Source of the DNA: Mesorhizobium_G sp050247155
GTDB taxonomy: Bacteria > Pseudomonadota > Alphaproteobacteria > Rhizobiales > Rhizobiaceae
Length of the DNA stretch: 64,000 nt
Assembly (NCBI GenBank): GCA_050247155.1
Contig: JBFWUS010000015.1
Span: 14,025 to 78,024 of the forward strand
Direction: 5' to 3'
Shown: piece after piece, positions 1 through 8,120 of the stretch
Position numbering within the stretch: the first letter of the stretch is position 1
Layout: every line of letters begins with the position of its first letter
Made by a program: the position numbers and the translations under genes
Notes under the pieces: model-generated
What the model was told of the DNA's origin: nothing
Databases searched by the model: none
The model's input: the letters and a program-made list of their open reading frames with translations, nothing else

Positions 1-126
1 AAGCTGATTAAGGGTGCGACGTTCACCACGACAGTTGAGCAGGTCGCCTACGCGTTCGTTTCGCCCGTGAACTTGCCGGAAATGGGAGTGTACGAAAAGG
101 CGATCGTAGCAGCGCTCGGGCGTTGA
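1..126 (+). CDS. C-terminal end of an unidentified protein (cut by window edge)
   Basis: Frame 1 is open from the window edge and stops at TGA 124-126, giving the last 41 residues of a protein that ends VYEKAIVAALGR. I do not recognise the family. It converges on the dcm gene, whose stop codon starts at the very next base, so the two genes abut tail to tail. A gene facing a cytosine methyltransferase and vsr could be the partner restriction endonuclease, but nothing visible in this short tail shows that. Confidence 0.5.
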   Translation, partial: KLIKGATFTTTVEQVAYAFVSPVNLPEMGVYEKAIVAALGR

Positions 127-1263
127 TCACTCTGCCGCAGTAAGCAGCAAGCTGGGATGCGCCCTGTCGATAGATGCCATGATCTCGCCGATCTTCCGGC
201 CCAGCGGTGGAGGGACGGCGTTGCCAACTTGGACATATTGCTCGGTGCGGCTTCCGGCAAACTCGAAATTATCTGGAAAGGCCTGCAAGCGCGCCGCTTC
301 GCGGACCGTGATGGCCCGATCTTGCTCGGGATGAATATAGGCTCCCCAGTGCACGTCGCATTTAGTTAGGACCGTGCAAGAAAGATCGGTCTTGCGCGGC
401 CTCCCATAACGCTTCGTATGGTCGGACCGCTTTGCCCGCTTCATTCCAGCCGGCAGCAGTTCGAACGGAATGTCACGCCAAGAGCCGCCCGGCGGAATAT
501 GCTTCATGCGCTTTTCGTTAACGGGCGAGAGTCTTCCCGCCGCATGGTTCGTCAGGCGGTTGGCGCCCTCCCGAAGTTCGCGCTGATAGGCATTGCGTGG
601 AGGGCCGAGGTAATGCTCTGGCGCATCCTTCTCGCCGTTCTTGAGCGGCGGAAGGTCCGAGATGGCATCCCAAATGGTGACGAAGGGAGCGAGACCGGGA
701 CCGTGGGTAGGCTCCGGGAACTCAATAGGCGCACCGATGCGGTTGCCGATGAACACGATTCGGCGGCGCTCTTGAGGGACGCCGAATTCCTCAGCTTTAA
801 GTATTCGCCATTTGACGCCATAGCCTAGCCTGCCGAGGCCTTGTTCGATCTCGCGGACGATGCCGCCGTCGGCGATCGAGGTCAGGCCAGACACGTTCTC
901 CATAACGATCCAGCGGGGTTTAAGTCCTTCGACGATGCGCAGGTATTCACGGAACAGTCCGGCCCGTGGATCGTGCACGCCCCGCCCGTGATTGTAGACG
1001 GAATAGCCCTGGCACGGAGGGCCGCCGACAAGAACGTCAAGTTCTCGGGGACGCAGTCCGGTCGCCTGAATAAGATCGTCAACGGTTATGTCTTGAATTC
1101 TGCCGCCGAGGAACTTTGCCTCGGGATGGGTCGCAGCAAAGGTCCGGCCCGCCACTTGATCGTAATCAACGCCCGCCAGCACATGATAACCGGCCTGCCG
1201 GAAACCTTCTGAGAGGCCGCCCGCGCCGCAGAATAAGTCTACGACCGTTCCTTGCGGCATCAT
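127..1263 (-). CDS. dcm: DNA (cytosine-5-)-methyltransferase
   Basis: C5-cytosine DNA methyltransferase of about 378 residues. The ordered motifs are visible: motif I VDLFCGAGGLSEGF (residues 8-21, AdoMet binding), motif IV GGPPCQGYS with the catalytic Cys84, motif VI MENV with Glu122, motif VIII QERRRIVFIG, motif IX REAARLQAFPD and motif X QVGNAVPPPLG. I start at the ATG at 1263 because GGAG lies six bases upstream and motif I then falls at the usual place. An in-frame GTG at 1374 overlaps the vsr stop as GTGA and would add 37 residues by translational coupling. The target sequence cannot be read from the protein. Adjacent vsr suggests the methylated site produces T:G mismatches after deamination. 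Confidence 0.93.
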   Translation of the reverse strand: MMPQGTVVDLFCGAGGLSEGFRQAGYHVLAGVDYDQVAGRTFAATHPEAKFLGGRIQDITVDDLIQATGLRPRELDVLVGGPPCQGYSVYNHGRGVHDPRAGLFREYLRIVEGLKPRWIVMENVSGLTSIADGGIVREIEQGLGRLGYGVKWRILKAEEFGVPQERRRIVFIGNRIGAPIEFPEPTHGPGLAPFVTIWDAISDLPPLKNGEKDAPEHYLGPPRNAYQRELREGANRLTNHAAGRLSPVNEKRMKHIPPGGSWRDIPFELLPAGMKRAKRSDHTKRYGRPRKTDLSCTVLTKCDVHWGAYIHPEQDRAITVREAARLQAFPDNFEFAGSRTEQYVQVGNAVPPPLGRKIGEIMASIDRAHPSLLLTAAE

Positions 1264-1370
1264 TTTCGTCTCCGCCCTGCTGTCATGCGATACAAACCGA
1301 GAACGGTTAAGAAATGTTTCCTGCCGAGGCAAGCAAAATTGCGGACCGCCCGCCGATTCGGCGGATGGTA

Positions 1371-1838
1371 TCACGCGGTCTCGGGAAAGGAATCCCCCTT
1401 TATCACGGCAGATGACCTATCCTCCGTTATCCACCGGGCAGCCTCTCCCACAACGGTTTCAACGCTTCGGCGGCGTTTACCCCGGAGGGCGCATTCCCAT
1501 ATCGTCAGGCTGCGCCACCCGGCGGCGGCAACTGATTCAAGGTGTCTTTGATCGCGCGCTCGCGTGCGGGCTATTTTCGGACTCCAATAGTCTTGGTTCG
1601 ATGCGGGCAGTTTTGCTTCGCCGCAATCGTGGCCATGCCAGTAGCAGCCATGAACGAAGACCACCGCACGGTACTTCGGCAAGACCAGATCGGGTTTCCC
1701 TGGAAAGCGGCTCGAGTGAAGACGGAAGCGGAATCCCAAAGCATGCAATCCCCGCCTTATTTGTATTTCAGGGCCGGTGTCCTTCGACCGGATGCGCGCC
1801 ATTACCCAACTGCGGCGTTCTTTTGATATCGTGTCCAT
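1371..1838 (-). CDS. vsr: Very short patch repair endonuclease
   Basis: Vsr nicks DNA 5' of the T in T:G mismatches that arise when 5-methylcytosine deaminates, and it is typically encoded beside dcm-type methyltransferases. At 155 residues it has normal length. Landmarks match the E. coli enzyme with a one-residue offset: RSKDTGPE near residue 17, the metal-binding Asp50 in GKPDLVLP, the catalytic region VHGCYWHGHDC (His63, His68), and likely zinc ligands Cys65, His70, Cys72 and Cys116. It lies 16 bp after the winged-helix-like gene and overlaps the possible GTG start of dcm by four bases, so the three genes probably form one operon. Confidence 0.95.
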   Translation of the reverse strand: MDTISKERRSWVMARIRSKDTGPEIQIRRGLHALGFRFRLHSSRFPGKPDLVLPKYRAVVFVHGCYWHGHDCGEAKLPASNQDYWSPKIARTRARDQRHLESVAAAGWRSLTIWECALRGKRRRSVETVVGEAARWITEDRSSAVIKGDSFPETA

Positions 1839-1854
1839 GCCGGTGCAATATGGC

Positions 1855-2307
1855 CTAGCGCCGTTCCCAGGTCATGTTCCCTTTCGCGTCCGCGACGCTT
1901 CGCGCATGGCCCTCCGCCTTCATCTGCCGCAGGGCCTTGGACACGCGCTTGGTGAGGTCCGCCAGATACTTCCTGTCTCGCGCATCCTCGCCGCGCATGG
2001 CTACAATCTCGCGGGCTATGTCTCGGCTCGACAATGGGCCCGCAGCGTTCCGCAGCTCTTCATAGATCGCCTTCGACAGTTCGCCGCGCCCAAAGATGAC
2101 TTCTCGCTTCTGGCGCGGCATGGCGGCGTCCAGGTCGCCCTTGTAGCCGAGTACGCCAAGCGTCCGGTCCACCGCCCCGATGTCATTGCGTATCTCCGCA
2201 AGGCGGTCACGAATGCGCTCGGCCTCGTTGAAAAGATCAGCCCGCTTTTTAAGCAGCCCGGTTATGGTGTGTTCGAACGTTTCCGTTCTGGCGAGGCGCA
2301 TTGTCAT
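1855..2307 (-). CDS. Hypothetical coiled-coil/winged-helix-like protein, first gene of the dcm-vsr unit
   Basis: A protein of about 150 residues. The first half is rich in Arg/Glu/Asp with a helical, coiled-coil look (repeated RIRDRLAEIRNDIG-like heptads). The second half (GELSKAIYEELRNA, then SSRDIAREIV and KRVSKALRQMKAEG) resembles a winged helix-turn-helix. It could regulate the island or act in DNA processing; no catalytic motif is visible and I assign no function. The frame extends to a TTG at 2325; I prefer ATG 2307, though no strong ribosome binding site is visible for either. A 6-bp inverted repeat (2338-2354) lies 31-47 bases upstream. Confidence 0.7.
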   Translation of the reverse strand: MTMRLARTETFEHTITGLLKKRADLFNEAERIRDRLAEIRNDIGAVDRTLGVLGYKGDLDAAMPRQKREVIFGRGELSKAIYEELRNAAGPLSSRDIAREIVAMRGEDARDRKYLADLTKRVSKALRQMKAEGHARSVADAKGNMTWERR

Positions 2308-2337
2308 GAAAACAAGATACGCCAACGCTATTAGTTG

Positions 2338-2354
2338 ACCTAATTCATTTAGGT
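2338..2354. promoter_or_regulatory. Candidate operator palindrome upstream of the island operon
   Basis: ACCTAA and TTAGGT are separated by five bases, giving a small dyad just upstream of the first gene of the dcm-vsr unit. The position fits an operator used by that gene's winged-helix-like product or by another regulator. This is inferred from position and symmetry only. The short arms mean chance is possible. Confidence 0.3.
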
Positions 2355-2374
2355 GTGATAGCTACATAATACCG

Positions 2375-3007
2375 CATTTCCGGCGCAGCGCTCTCCTTGA
2401 GGCCGGCGCCTGGGACCCACACAATGTCGCCGAAGATGCCGACCTCGGCGTGCGGCTGGCGCGCTTCGGCTATACCAGCGAAACGATCTCGCTGCCCACC
2501 CGCGAACAGGCCCCAGAGGACTTCGCCGCCTGGCGGCCGCAGCGCTCCCGCTGGTTCAAGGGTTGGGCGCAGGCCTGGCTCGTTCACATGCGCGATCCGG
2601 CGGCCGTGTTTGACGAACTCGGACCGCGAGCCTTCGCGGTGATGCAGCTGATGCTGGGCGGTATGCTCGCCTCAGCCCTGCTGCATCCGCTGATATTTGT
2701 GACCGCGATGGTCTACGCCGTCATGCTGCTCGGAGGCCATCCGTTGGATCGCTGGCAGGTCATGTTGTTCGGCGTCGACACCTTGAACCTTCTGTTGAGC
2801 TACGGCGCGTTTCTCTATCTCGGCTGGCGAAACATCCTCGCCACGGAGCGGCCGCGCTTCTGGAGCCTTGCCGCCTTCACGCCGATCTACTGGATGTTGC
2901 TATCGTACGCGGCCTGGCGCGCGATCTTCGAACTGATGCGTGCACCGCACAAATGGAACAAGACCCCCCACAAGGCGCCCGAAGCGCTTAGGGTCAGGAC
3001 CTATTGA
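2375..3007 (+). pseudogene. 5'-truncated family 2 glycosyltransferase (cellulose-synthase-like), C-terminal part only
   Basis: The open frame (from 2339) becomes recognisable at HFRRSALLEAGAWDP (2375 onward). It continues with EDADLG and QRSRWFKGW, the third Asp and the QxxRW motif of processive GT2 enzymes, and then four to five hydrophobic membrane segments. The N-terminal catalytic half, with the nucleotide-sugar-binding Asp residues, is absent. Just upstream lie the first bases of the dcm-vsr island, so the island probably inserted into, or deleted, the 5' part. The reading frame ends inside the MITE-like element: the last codons RVRTY and TGA 3005-3007 come from its left arm. A GTG at 2450 could initiate a fragment, but function is unlikely. 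Confidence 0.8.
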
Positions 3008-3256
3008 TTTGATCGAAATGGCGCCAGGAACGGCAAGGAGATGCCAGGAGAAGCCTGAAGGTCGGACTGGTTGTCCGGCCGAAGGCTTCGACGCCGCAGT
3101 TCGAAGCCGTTTCGGTGTCCTTCGGATGTGGTCCATTTGGCCGGCAACGTCGTCGCGAAGAACTTGAAAATGATAAACATTTCCTGCGTCTTCGCTCCTC
3201 GTATCCGACCAAATGGCCTCACACCATTTCGACCAAATCAATAGATCCTGACCCTA
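2989..3256. mobile_element. MITE-like element with 31-bp terminal inverted repeats and TA ends
   Basis: Left arm 2989-3021 and right arm 3224-3256 are reverse complements except for two positions; both start TAGGGTCAGGA and run to TCGAAATGG. If the outer TA is a target duplication, the element is 264 bp with 31-bp arms. No transposase-length frame is present, so it would need a transposase in trans. TA duplication is characteristic of IS630/Tc1-mariner-type elements; assigning it there is inference. The element lies between two convergent genes and provides the stop codon used by each of them. Confidence 0.75.
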
Positions 3257-4216
3257 GGGCCTCTTCAAAAGACCGCTTCCCTGGCCAATGATCTTCGGGT
3301 CGGGCTTACCAATCTTGTCCAAGTCCCGGCCCTCATAGGGTAGGTCGAGCAGGATGTGGCGGATCGTTTCGATCCGCGCGCGACGCTTGTCGTTGGAGCG
3401 CACCACAGTCCACGGCGCCTCGTTGGAATGCGTCTTGTCGAACATCCGGTCGATCATCTCGGTGTAGGCGTCCCATTTGCCCATGCCGGCGACGTCCATC
3501 GGCGAGAACTTCCAATTGGTGAGCGGGCTGTGGCGGCGGTCGTGGAACCGCTTGAGCTGCATCTCCTGGCCGATATCGAGCCAGAATTTGTGGAAGTGGA
3601 TGCCGTCATTGACGATCATCTGTTCGAAGTGCGGCGTTTCCTTGAGGAAGCGCTGATGCTGCTCCGGCGTGCAGAAGCCCATGACGGGTTCGACACCAGC
3701 GCGATTGTACCAGGAGCGATCGAACGTGACGATTTCGCCAGCGGTCGGAAACCATTCGACGTAGCGCTGGAAGTACCACTCGCCGCGCTCGGTCTCGGTC
3801 GGCTTGGCCAGCGCCACGTTGCGTGCCTGGCGGGGGTTCAGATATTCATGAAAGACCTCGATCGTGCCACCCTTGCCGGCAGCGTCGCGGCCCTCGAAGA
3901 GGATCAGCAGCCGGTTGCCCGTCGTCTGCAGCCACTTCTGCAATTTGACGAGTTCAATCTGCAAAGCCTCCAGCGTGTCGTCGTAGAGATCCCCGTTCAT
4001 CTTGTCGTCATAGGGGTAGCCGCCGGAGGTGAGCGCCTTCTTCTTGACCCAACCGGGCAGGTCCGGATCATTGATGTCGAATTCGCGCTCGTGGCCACTG
4101 ACTTTCAGCTTCACCGCCTTTGCTTCCGTCGCGGCGGATTCTGCCGCCGGCGCAGGTGATTTTTTCTCGACCGACGCCTCTTTCGCTTTTTTCATCCCGG
4201 TGCCTTTTTCCTTCAC
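3254..4216 (-). CDS. ppk2: Polyphosphate kinase 2 family protein
   Basis: Cytosolic PPK2 transfers phosphate between polyphosphate and nucleotides (mostly ADP or GDP to the triphosphate). The 320-residue product has a charged, Ala/Lys-rich N-terminal tail of about 45 residues, Walker A FEGRDAAGKGGT (108-119), Walker B TFDRSWYNRAGVE around Asp166, and the basic lid KRFHDRRHSPLTNWK (222-236). A single domain of this size fits class I PPK2. The stop codon TAG (3254-3256) is formed at the right edge of the MITE-like element, so the natural C-terminus may have been slightly altered. It is divergent from phoR and near phoU, consistent with a phosphate-storage context. Met8 is an alternative start. 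Confidence 0.93.
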   Translation of the reverse strand: MKEKGTGMKKAKEASVEKKSPAPAAESAATEAKAVKLKVSGHEREFDINDPDLPGWVKKKALTSGGYPYDDKMNGDLYDDTLEALQIELVKLQKWLQTTGNRLLILFEGRDAAGKGGTIEVFHEYLNPRQARNVALAKPTETERGEWYFQRYVEWFPTAGEIVTFDRSWYNRAGVEPVMGFCTPEQHQRFLKETPHFEQMIVNDGIHFHKFWLDIGQEMQLKRFHDRRHSPLTNWKFSPMDVAGMGKWDAYTEMIDRMFDKTHSNEAPWTVVRSNDKRRARIETIRHILLDLPYEGRDLDKIGKPDPKIIGQGSGLLKRP

Positions 4217-4279
4217 GCCTGCGTGCTATGGAGCGCTGAACCCTATCCAATGCAAGCGTTGTTTCTAGAAGTGACGCCC

Positions 4280-5530
4280 ATGCTGAGTCAAAGGCTGCAC
4301 GAAAGGATCTGGCTGTTGGCCGCATCGGTTGTGGCCGTCATACTGGCCGCCGAACTTGCGGGCGCCGCGCATTGGCTTGGACCTCTGCTGGCCGTGGCCT
4401 TTATCGCGACCGCCATCTTGCTGCCCCTACCGAGTGAGCGGACAGCGCCGAGCGTGGCGGGGCTGAAACCCAATGAAGGCAATCCCGGCACGCTGTCAGC
4501 CAGCGCTTTTGCGGCAGCGTTGAACGATCCTGTAATCTTTTTCGAACGCGACGGCGCGGTGGTCGATGCCAATGCGGCGGCGATCGAGGCCTTCGGCGCG
4601 ATCAGCCCTGGCCTCTCGCTGCTGCTGAAATTTCGCGCGCCAGAAATCAGAATGCTTGTCGAAGAGTCCATCAATGGCGAAGCGCCGCTGCCGATCGACT
4701 ACATCGAAAGGCTCCCCGTCGAACGGGTGTTCAAGGTGTCGGCTTCGTCGCTGGGCAAGGATGGCAAGCTGTCAGCCCTCGTCTTCAAGGACCAAAGCGA
4801 AGCCCGGCGGATCGACCGTATGCGCGCCGATTTCATCGCCAATGCCAGCCATGAATTGCGCACGCCGCTTGCCTCAGTGTCCGGTTTTATCGAGACGCTG
4901 CGCGGGCCGGCGCGCAACGACGTCAAGGCGCGCGACCAGTTTCTCGATATCATGCTCGAGCAGACCCGGCGCATGGCGCGTCTGCTCGACGATCTCTTGT
5001 CGCTGTCGCGGCTTGAAATGAAACCGCGCGTCAGCGGCGCGGCGAAGGTCAATCTCCGCGAAATTCTCGCACGCGTCATTGATGCCCAGTCGCCAGTTGC
5101 CAAGGACTATGGCGTCGTCATCGAAACAACCTACGCTGATATGAATACCAGTATCGCCGGCGACCGGGACGAATTGTTCCAGGTCTTTGAAAACCTTATC
5201 GAAAATGCTTCAAAATATGGGCGTTCCGGCGGCAAGGTGGTTGTTTCACTGGCCAAGGGCACATCCGGGCCGCAGCCGGAAATCGACGTGACGGTAACCG
5301 ATTTCGGTCCCGGCATTGCCGCCGAACATATCCCACGCATCACAGAACGCTTCTACCGCATCGATGCGGAAGCCAGCCGCCAGCATAAAGGCACGGGGCT
5401 CGGTCTCGCCATCGTCAAGCATATATTGACCCGGCATGGCGGACGGCTTTCGATTAAATCGGAGCCGGGCCGTGGTTCGTCTTTCACCGCACATTTTCCG
5501 ATACAGACCGAGATACCGCAAACCGGCTAA
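4280..5530 (+). CDS. phoR: Phosphate regulon sensor histidine kinase
   Basis: Membrane sensor kinase that would phosphorylate PhoB when phosphate is scarce. Two hydrophobic N-terminal segments (about residues 10-50) are followed by a PAS-like region, then HisKA with the H-box ANASHELRTP (phosphoacceptor His191), the N-box NLIENASKYG, G1 TDFGPGIA, the F-box ERFYRI and G2 GTGLGLAIVK. The call as PhoR rests on architecture plus the phoU neighbour. Starts at GTG 4223, ATG 4250 or GTG 4271 are also open; ATG 4280 places the first membrane helix normally. The expected pstSCAB genes are not between phoR and phoU, and no phoB follows. Confidence 0.85.
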   Translation: MLSQRLHERIWLLAASVVAVILAAELAGAAHWLGPLLAVAFIATAILLPLPSERTAPSVAGLKPNEGNPGTLSASAFAAALNDPVIFFERDGAVVDANAAAIEAFGAISPGLSLLLKFRAPEIRMLVEESINGEAPLPIDYIERLPVERVFKVSASSLGKDGKLSALVFKDQSEARRIDRMRADFIANASHELRTPLASVSGFIETLRGPARNDVKARDQFLDIMLEQTRRMARLLDDLLSLSRLEMKPRVSGAAKVNLREILARVIDAQSPVAKDYGVVIETTYADMNTSIAGDRDELFQVFENLIENASKYGRSGGKVVVSLAKGTSGPQPEIDVTVTDFGPGIAAEHIPRITERFYRIDAEASRQHKGTGLGLAIVKHILTRHGGRLSIKSEPGRGSSFTAHFPIQTEIPQTG

Positions 5531-5555
5531 TGACAGCAGCCCGATTTTCTTTTTT

Positions 5556-5573
5556 CTGTCATCTAACTGATCT
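5556..5573 (+). promoter_or_regulatory. Possible Pho box upstream of phoU
   Basis: CTGTCAT (5556-5562) is a perfect PhoB half-site. It is followed after four bases by CTGATCT, which matches the second half-site at four of seven positions. It lies about 50 bp before the phoU start. A regulated promoter here would make sense because the pst genes that normally precede phoU are absent. The weak second half keeps confidence low. Confidence 0.3.
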
Positions 5574-5623
5574 ATCTTGCGATTCCAAAGCGGCACAACC
5601 GCTGTGGGCAGGAAACAACCGGA

Positions 5624-6346
5624 ATGAATTCAGTTCATATCGTCAGCGCCTTTGACGGCGACCTGAAATACATATCCAACAAGCTCGCGGCGATGGGCGG
5701 ACACGCCGAACGCATGGTCGAGCAGGCGGTGGCAGCGTTGGTGTCGTCGGACATGGCGCTGGCGCGGAAGGTCGTGCAGGACGATGCGGTTCTGGACATC
5801 GCCGAGCGCGAAATCGGCGACAAGGCAATCCTGCTGATCGCCAAACGCCAGCCGCTCGCGGCCGATCTGCGCGAAGTAATCGGCGCGATCCGCATCTCCT
5901 CCGATCTGGAACGCGTGGGCGATCTTGGTAAGAACGTCGCGAAGCGGGCCGTGGCGATCGGCGACATTCGTCAGCCCGGCAGCCTGTTTCGCGGGCTCGA
6001 GGCGCTAGCCGAACTGGCCCTCACGCAGCTCAAGGACGTCCTCGACGTTTACGCTTCGCGCGCGGTGGAGCGGCTCTCCTTCATGCGCGACCGCGACGAC
6101 CAGATCGACGCCATGTACACCTCGCTGTTTCGCGAATTGCTGACCTATATGATGGAAGACCAGCGCAACATCGCGCCGTGTACGCATCTGCTGTTTTGCG
6201 CCAAGAACATCGAGCGCATCGGCGATCACGCCACCAACATCGCCGAGACGATCTATTATGTGCTGACCGGCCAGCAGATGCCGTCCGAGCGTCCGAAGGA
6301 CGACAATTCTCATACCGTCATGCTGGAAGCCACCGCCAAGATCTGA
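5624..6346 (+). CDS. phoU: Phosphate signalling complex protein PhoU
   Basis: PhoU couples the Pst phosphate transporter to the PhoR sensor and keeps the Pho regulon off when phosphate is plentiful. The 240-residue product has the two tandem three-helix repeats, each with the metal-binding E/DxxxD pattern: IRISSDLERVGDLGKNVAKRA (about 89-110) and AKNIERIGDHATNIAE near residue 195. Length is normal. It follows phoR by 93 bp on the same strand, but pstSCAB and phoB, its usual neighbours in rhizobia, are absent from this window. Confidence 0.96.
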   Translation: MNSVHIVSAFDGDLKYISNKLAAMGGHAERMVEQAVAALVSSDMALARKVVQDDAVLDIAEREIGDKAILLIAKRQPLAADLREVIGAIRISSDLERVGDLGKNVAKRAVAIGDIRQPGSLFRGLEALAELALTQLKDVLDVYASRAVERLSFMRDRDDQIDAMYTSLFRELLTYMMEDQRNIAPCTHLLFCAKNIERIGDHATNIAETIYYVLTGQQMPSERPKDDNSHTVMLEATAKI

Positions 6347-6419
6347 GCGGGCACGGCCTCTCTCGCGCAGGCTTAACGAATAGGCTAAGCTCAAAATCGG
6401 TTTCTCGGAAACGGTCGTC

Positions 6420-7430
6420 ATGGATCATGTACGCGATTTCGATGCGATCGACGACGCCCATGGCGCCGTCGTTGCGTCGAGCGTCTATGCCAGTGGCAAG
6501 AAGGTCGCCGATATCGCCATCGAAGACGCCGGCGAGTGGGCGCAGAAGAAGGGCCACGTGGTCTGGATCGGCCTGCTGGAGCCCAACCGCGACATCCTGC
6601 TGCGCGTGCAGCGGCAGTTCCATCTGCATGATCTGGCAATCGAGGATGCTGAGCATCCGCATCAGCGGCCCAAGCTGGAGCAGTATGGCGAGACGATCTT
6701 CATCGTCGCACGGACCGCGCAACTCACCGATGGCCGCGTGTCGTTCGGCGAGACGCATATTTTCGTCGGCAAAGGCTATATCGTCACCGTTCGCCACGGC
6801 GCCTCAACTTCATATGGCGCGGTTCGCCAGCACTGGGAGAGTTGCCCTACCGCGCTGGCCAAGGGCGAGGACTTCATCCTCTACGCCATCCTCGATTTTA
6901 TCGTCGACAACTACATGCCAGTGCTCGAGACGATCGAGGATGAGGTCGACGCCATCGAAGACGAGGTGTTGGTGCGGCCGATGACGGGGGCCGATATCGA
7001 GCGGCTTTACATGCTGCGGCGCGACCTGCTGCGGCTGCGCAATGCGGCCGGACCGCTGGTGGAAGTGTGCCGGCGGCTAACCAATGCCGATCTGCCGCAG
7101 GTGCGGCCGGCGATGCATCCGCTATTCCGCGATGTGACCGACCATATCCGCACCGTGCAGGAAAAGATCGACAATCTGCGAGAGGTGCTGGCTTTTGCCT
7201 TCGAGGCGAGCCTGCTGGTGGGGCAAAGCCAGGAAACGGCGATCGCCAAGAAGCTGGCCTCCTGGGCGGCGATCCTGGCGGTGCCGACAGCGGTGGCCGG
7301 CATCTATGGTATGAATTTCGAGCACATGCCCGAACTCGGGCTTCGGTATGGTTATCCGGCGGTGCTCGTCACCATAGTGTCCGCCTGTGCGTTTCTCTAT
7401 TGGCGTTTCCGCAAGAACGGATGGTTGTGA
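6420..7430 (+). CDS. corA: CorA-type magnesium/cobalt transport protein
   Basis: Pentameric inner-membrane channel for Mg2+ (and Co2+). The 336-residue product has a long cytoplasmic N-terminal domain and a helical stalk (ETIEDEVDAIEDEV region). Two C-terminal membrane helices follow, separated by the signature Gly297-Met298-Asn299 in AGIYGMNFEHMPEL, and it ends with a short basic tail. It starts 73 bp after phoU on the same strand. No magnesium-responsive leader structure is visible in that short gap. Confidence 0.93.
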   Translation: MDHVRDFDAIDDAHGAVVASSVYASGKKVADIAIEDAGEWAQKKGHVVWIGLLEPNRDILLRVQRQFHLHDLAIEDAEHPHQRPKLEQYGETIFIVARTAQLTDGRVSFGETHIFVGKGYIVTVRHGASTSYGAVRQHWESCPTALAKGEDFILYAILDFIVDNYMPVLETIEDEVDAIEDEVLVRPMTGADIERLYMLRRDLLRLRNAAGPLVEVCRRLTNADLPQVRPAMHPLFRDVTDHIRTVQEKIDNLREVLAFAFEASLLVGQSQETAIAKKLASWAAILAVPTAVAGIYGMNFEHMPELGLRYGYPAVLVTIVSACAFLYWRFRKNGWL

Positions 7431-7469
7431 AGCGGCCGCATGTCCCCGCCGCCCACTGCCTCTCCATTC

Positions 7470-7985
7470 CTAACGAACCCGGCGTCGTTCCGAAGCAGGC
7501 TGGAAGGCTACGCGGGCGTGATACTGGCAATAGGGTCCGGTCTCGGCCGAATCCGCGCCGCAGAAGCTGAAGCTCTCTGTCAGCGGATCGCCATTGGGCC
7601 ATTTGCAGGTGCGCTCCGTTAGTTCCACCAGATGAAGCTTCCGCGAAATCGGCACGACGACGTCCTGAGCGGCGCGATAGCGGGCGACAGGCTCGGCATC
7701 GAAGGCGATCTTCAGTGCCGTAGCGCCGACCGTCGCCACAGCAGCCCGCATCGGAGCCACCGATTTGACTGTCTTGACGATGGTGGACGTGCTGGTCTGC
7801 TTCTTGGCGCGCGGGGCGGCGGCGGTGGAACGGCCGCGGCTGGACAGTTTCAACCGGTGCACCTTGCCGATCACCGCGTTGCGGCTAACGCTGCCCAGTT
7901 GAGCCGCGATCTGGCTGGCGCTCAGACCGTCCGCCCAGAGCTTGCGCAGGGTCTCAACCCGCTCTTCCGTCCAATTTACATCCAT
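7470..7985 (-). CDS. gcrA: Cell-cycle regulator GcrA
   Basis: GcrA binds sigma-70 RNA polymerase and activates promoters carrying GANTC sites methylated by CcrM in alphaproteobacteria. The start MDVNWTEERVETLRKLWADG followed by LSASQIAAQLG and SRNAVIGKVHRL is the diagnostic DNA-binding N-terminus. A variable basic/Ala-rich linker (about residues 50-110) leads to a C-terminal region with CKWPNGDP and FCGADS. At 171 residues the length is normal. It converges on corA. Its upstream region holds a striking cluster of GANTC sites. Confidence 0.95.
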   Translation of the reverse strand: MDVNWTEERVETLRKLWADGLSASQIAAQLGSVSRNAVIGKVHRLKLSSRGRSTAAAPRAKKQTSTSTIVKTVKSVAPMRAAVATVGATALKIAFDAEPVARYRAAQDVVVPISRKLHLVELTERTCKWPNGDPLTESFSFCGADSAETGPYCQYHARVAFQPASERRRVR

Positions 7986-8120
7986 TCCATCCTCGCAATC
8001 TTGCGGAATCGGAATCCATTCACCCTCGGCCTGGCCGAGATGACGCCATACATCTATGGGGTGACTAAATCCGCCGCACGAAATCTAGTTCTTCGTTGCC
8101 CCTAAAGTACCGTATCGGCT

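Noticed and set aside
2994..3241. Short open frames within the MITE-like element
   Set aside because: They differ in all frames, are under 115 residues and contain no DDE motif; they follow from the inverted-repeat structure rather than from coding.
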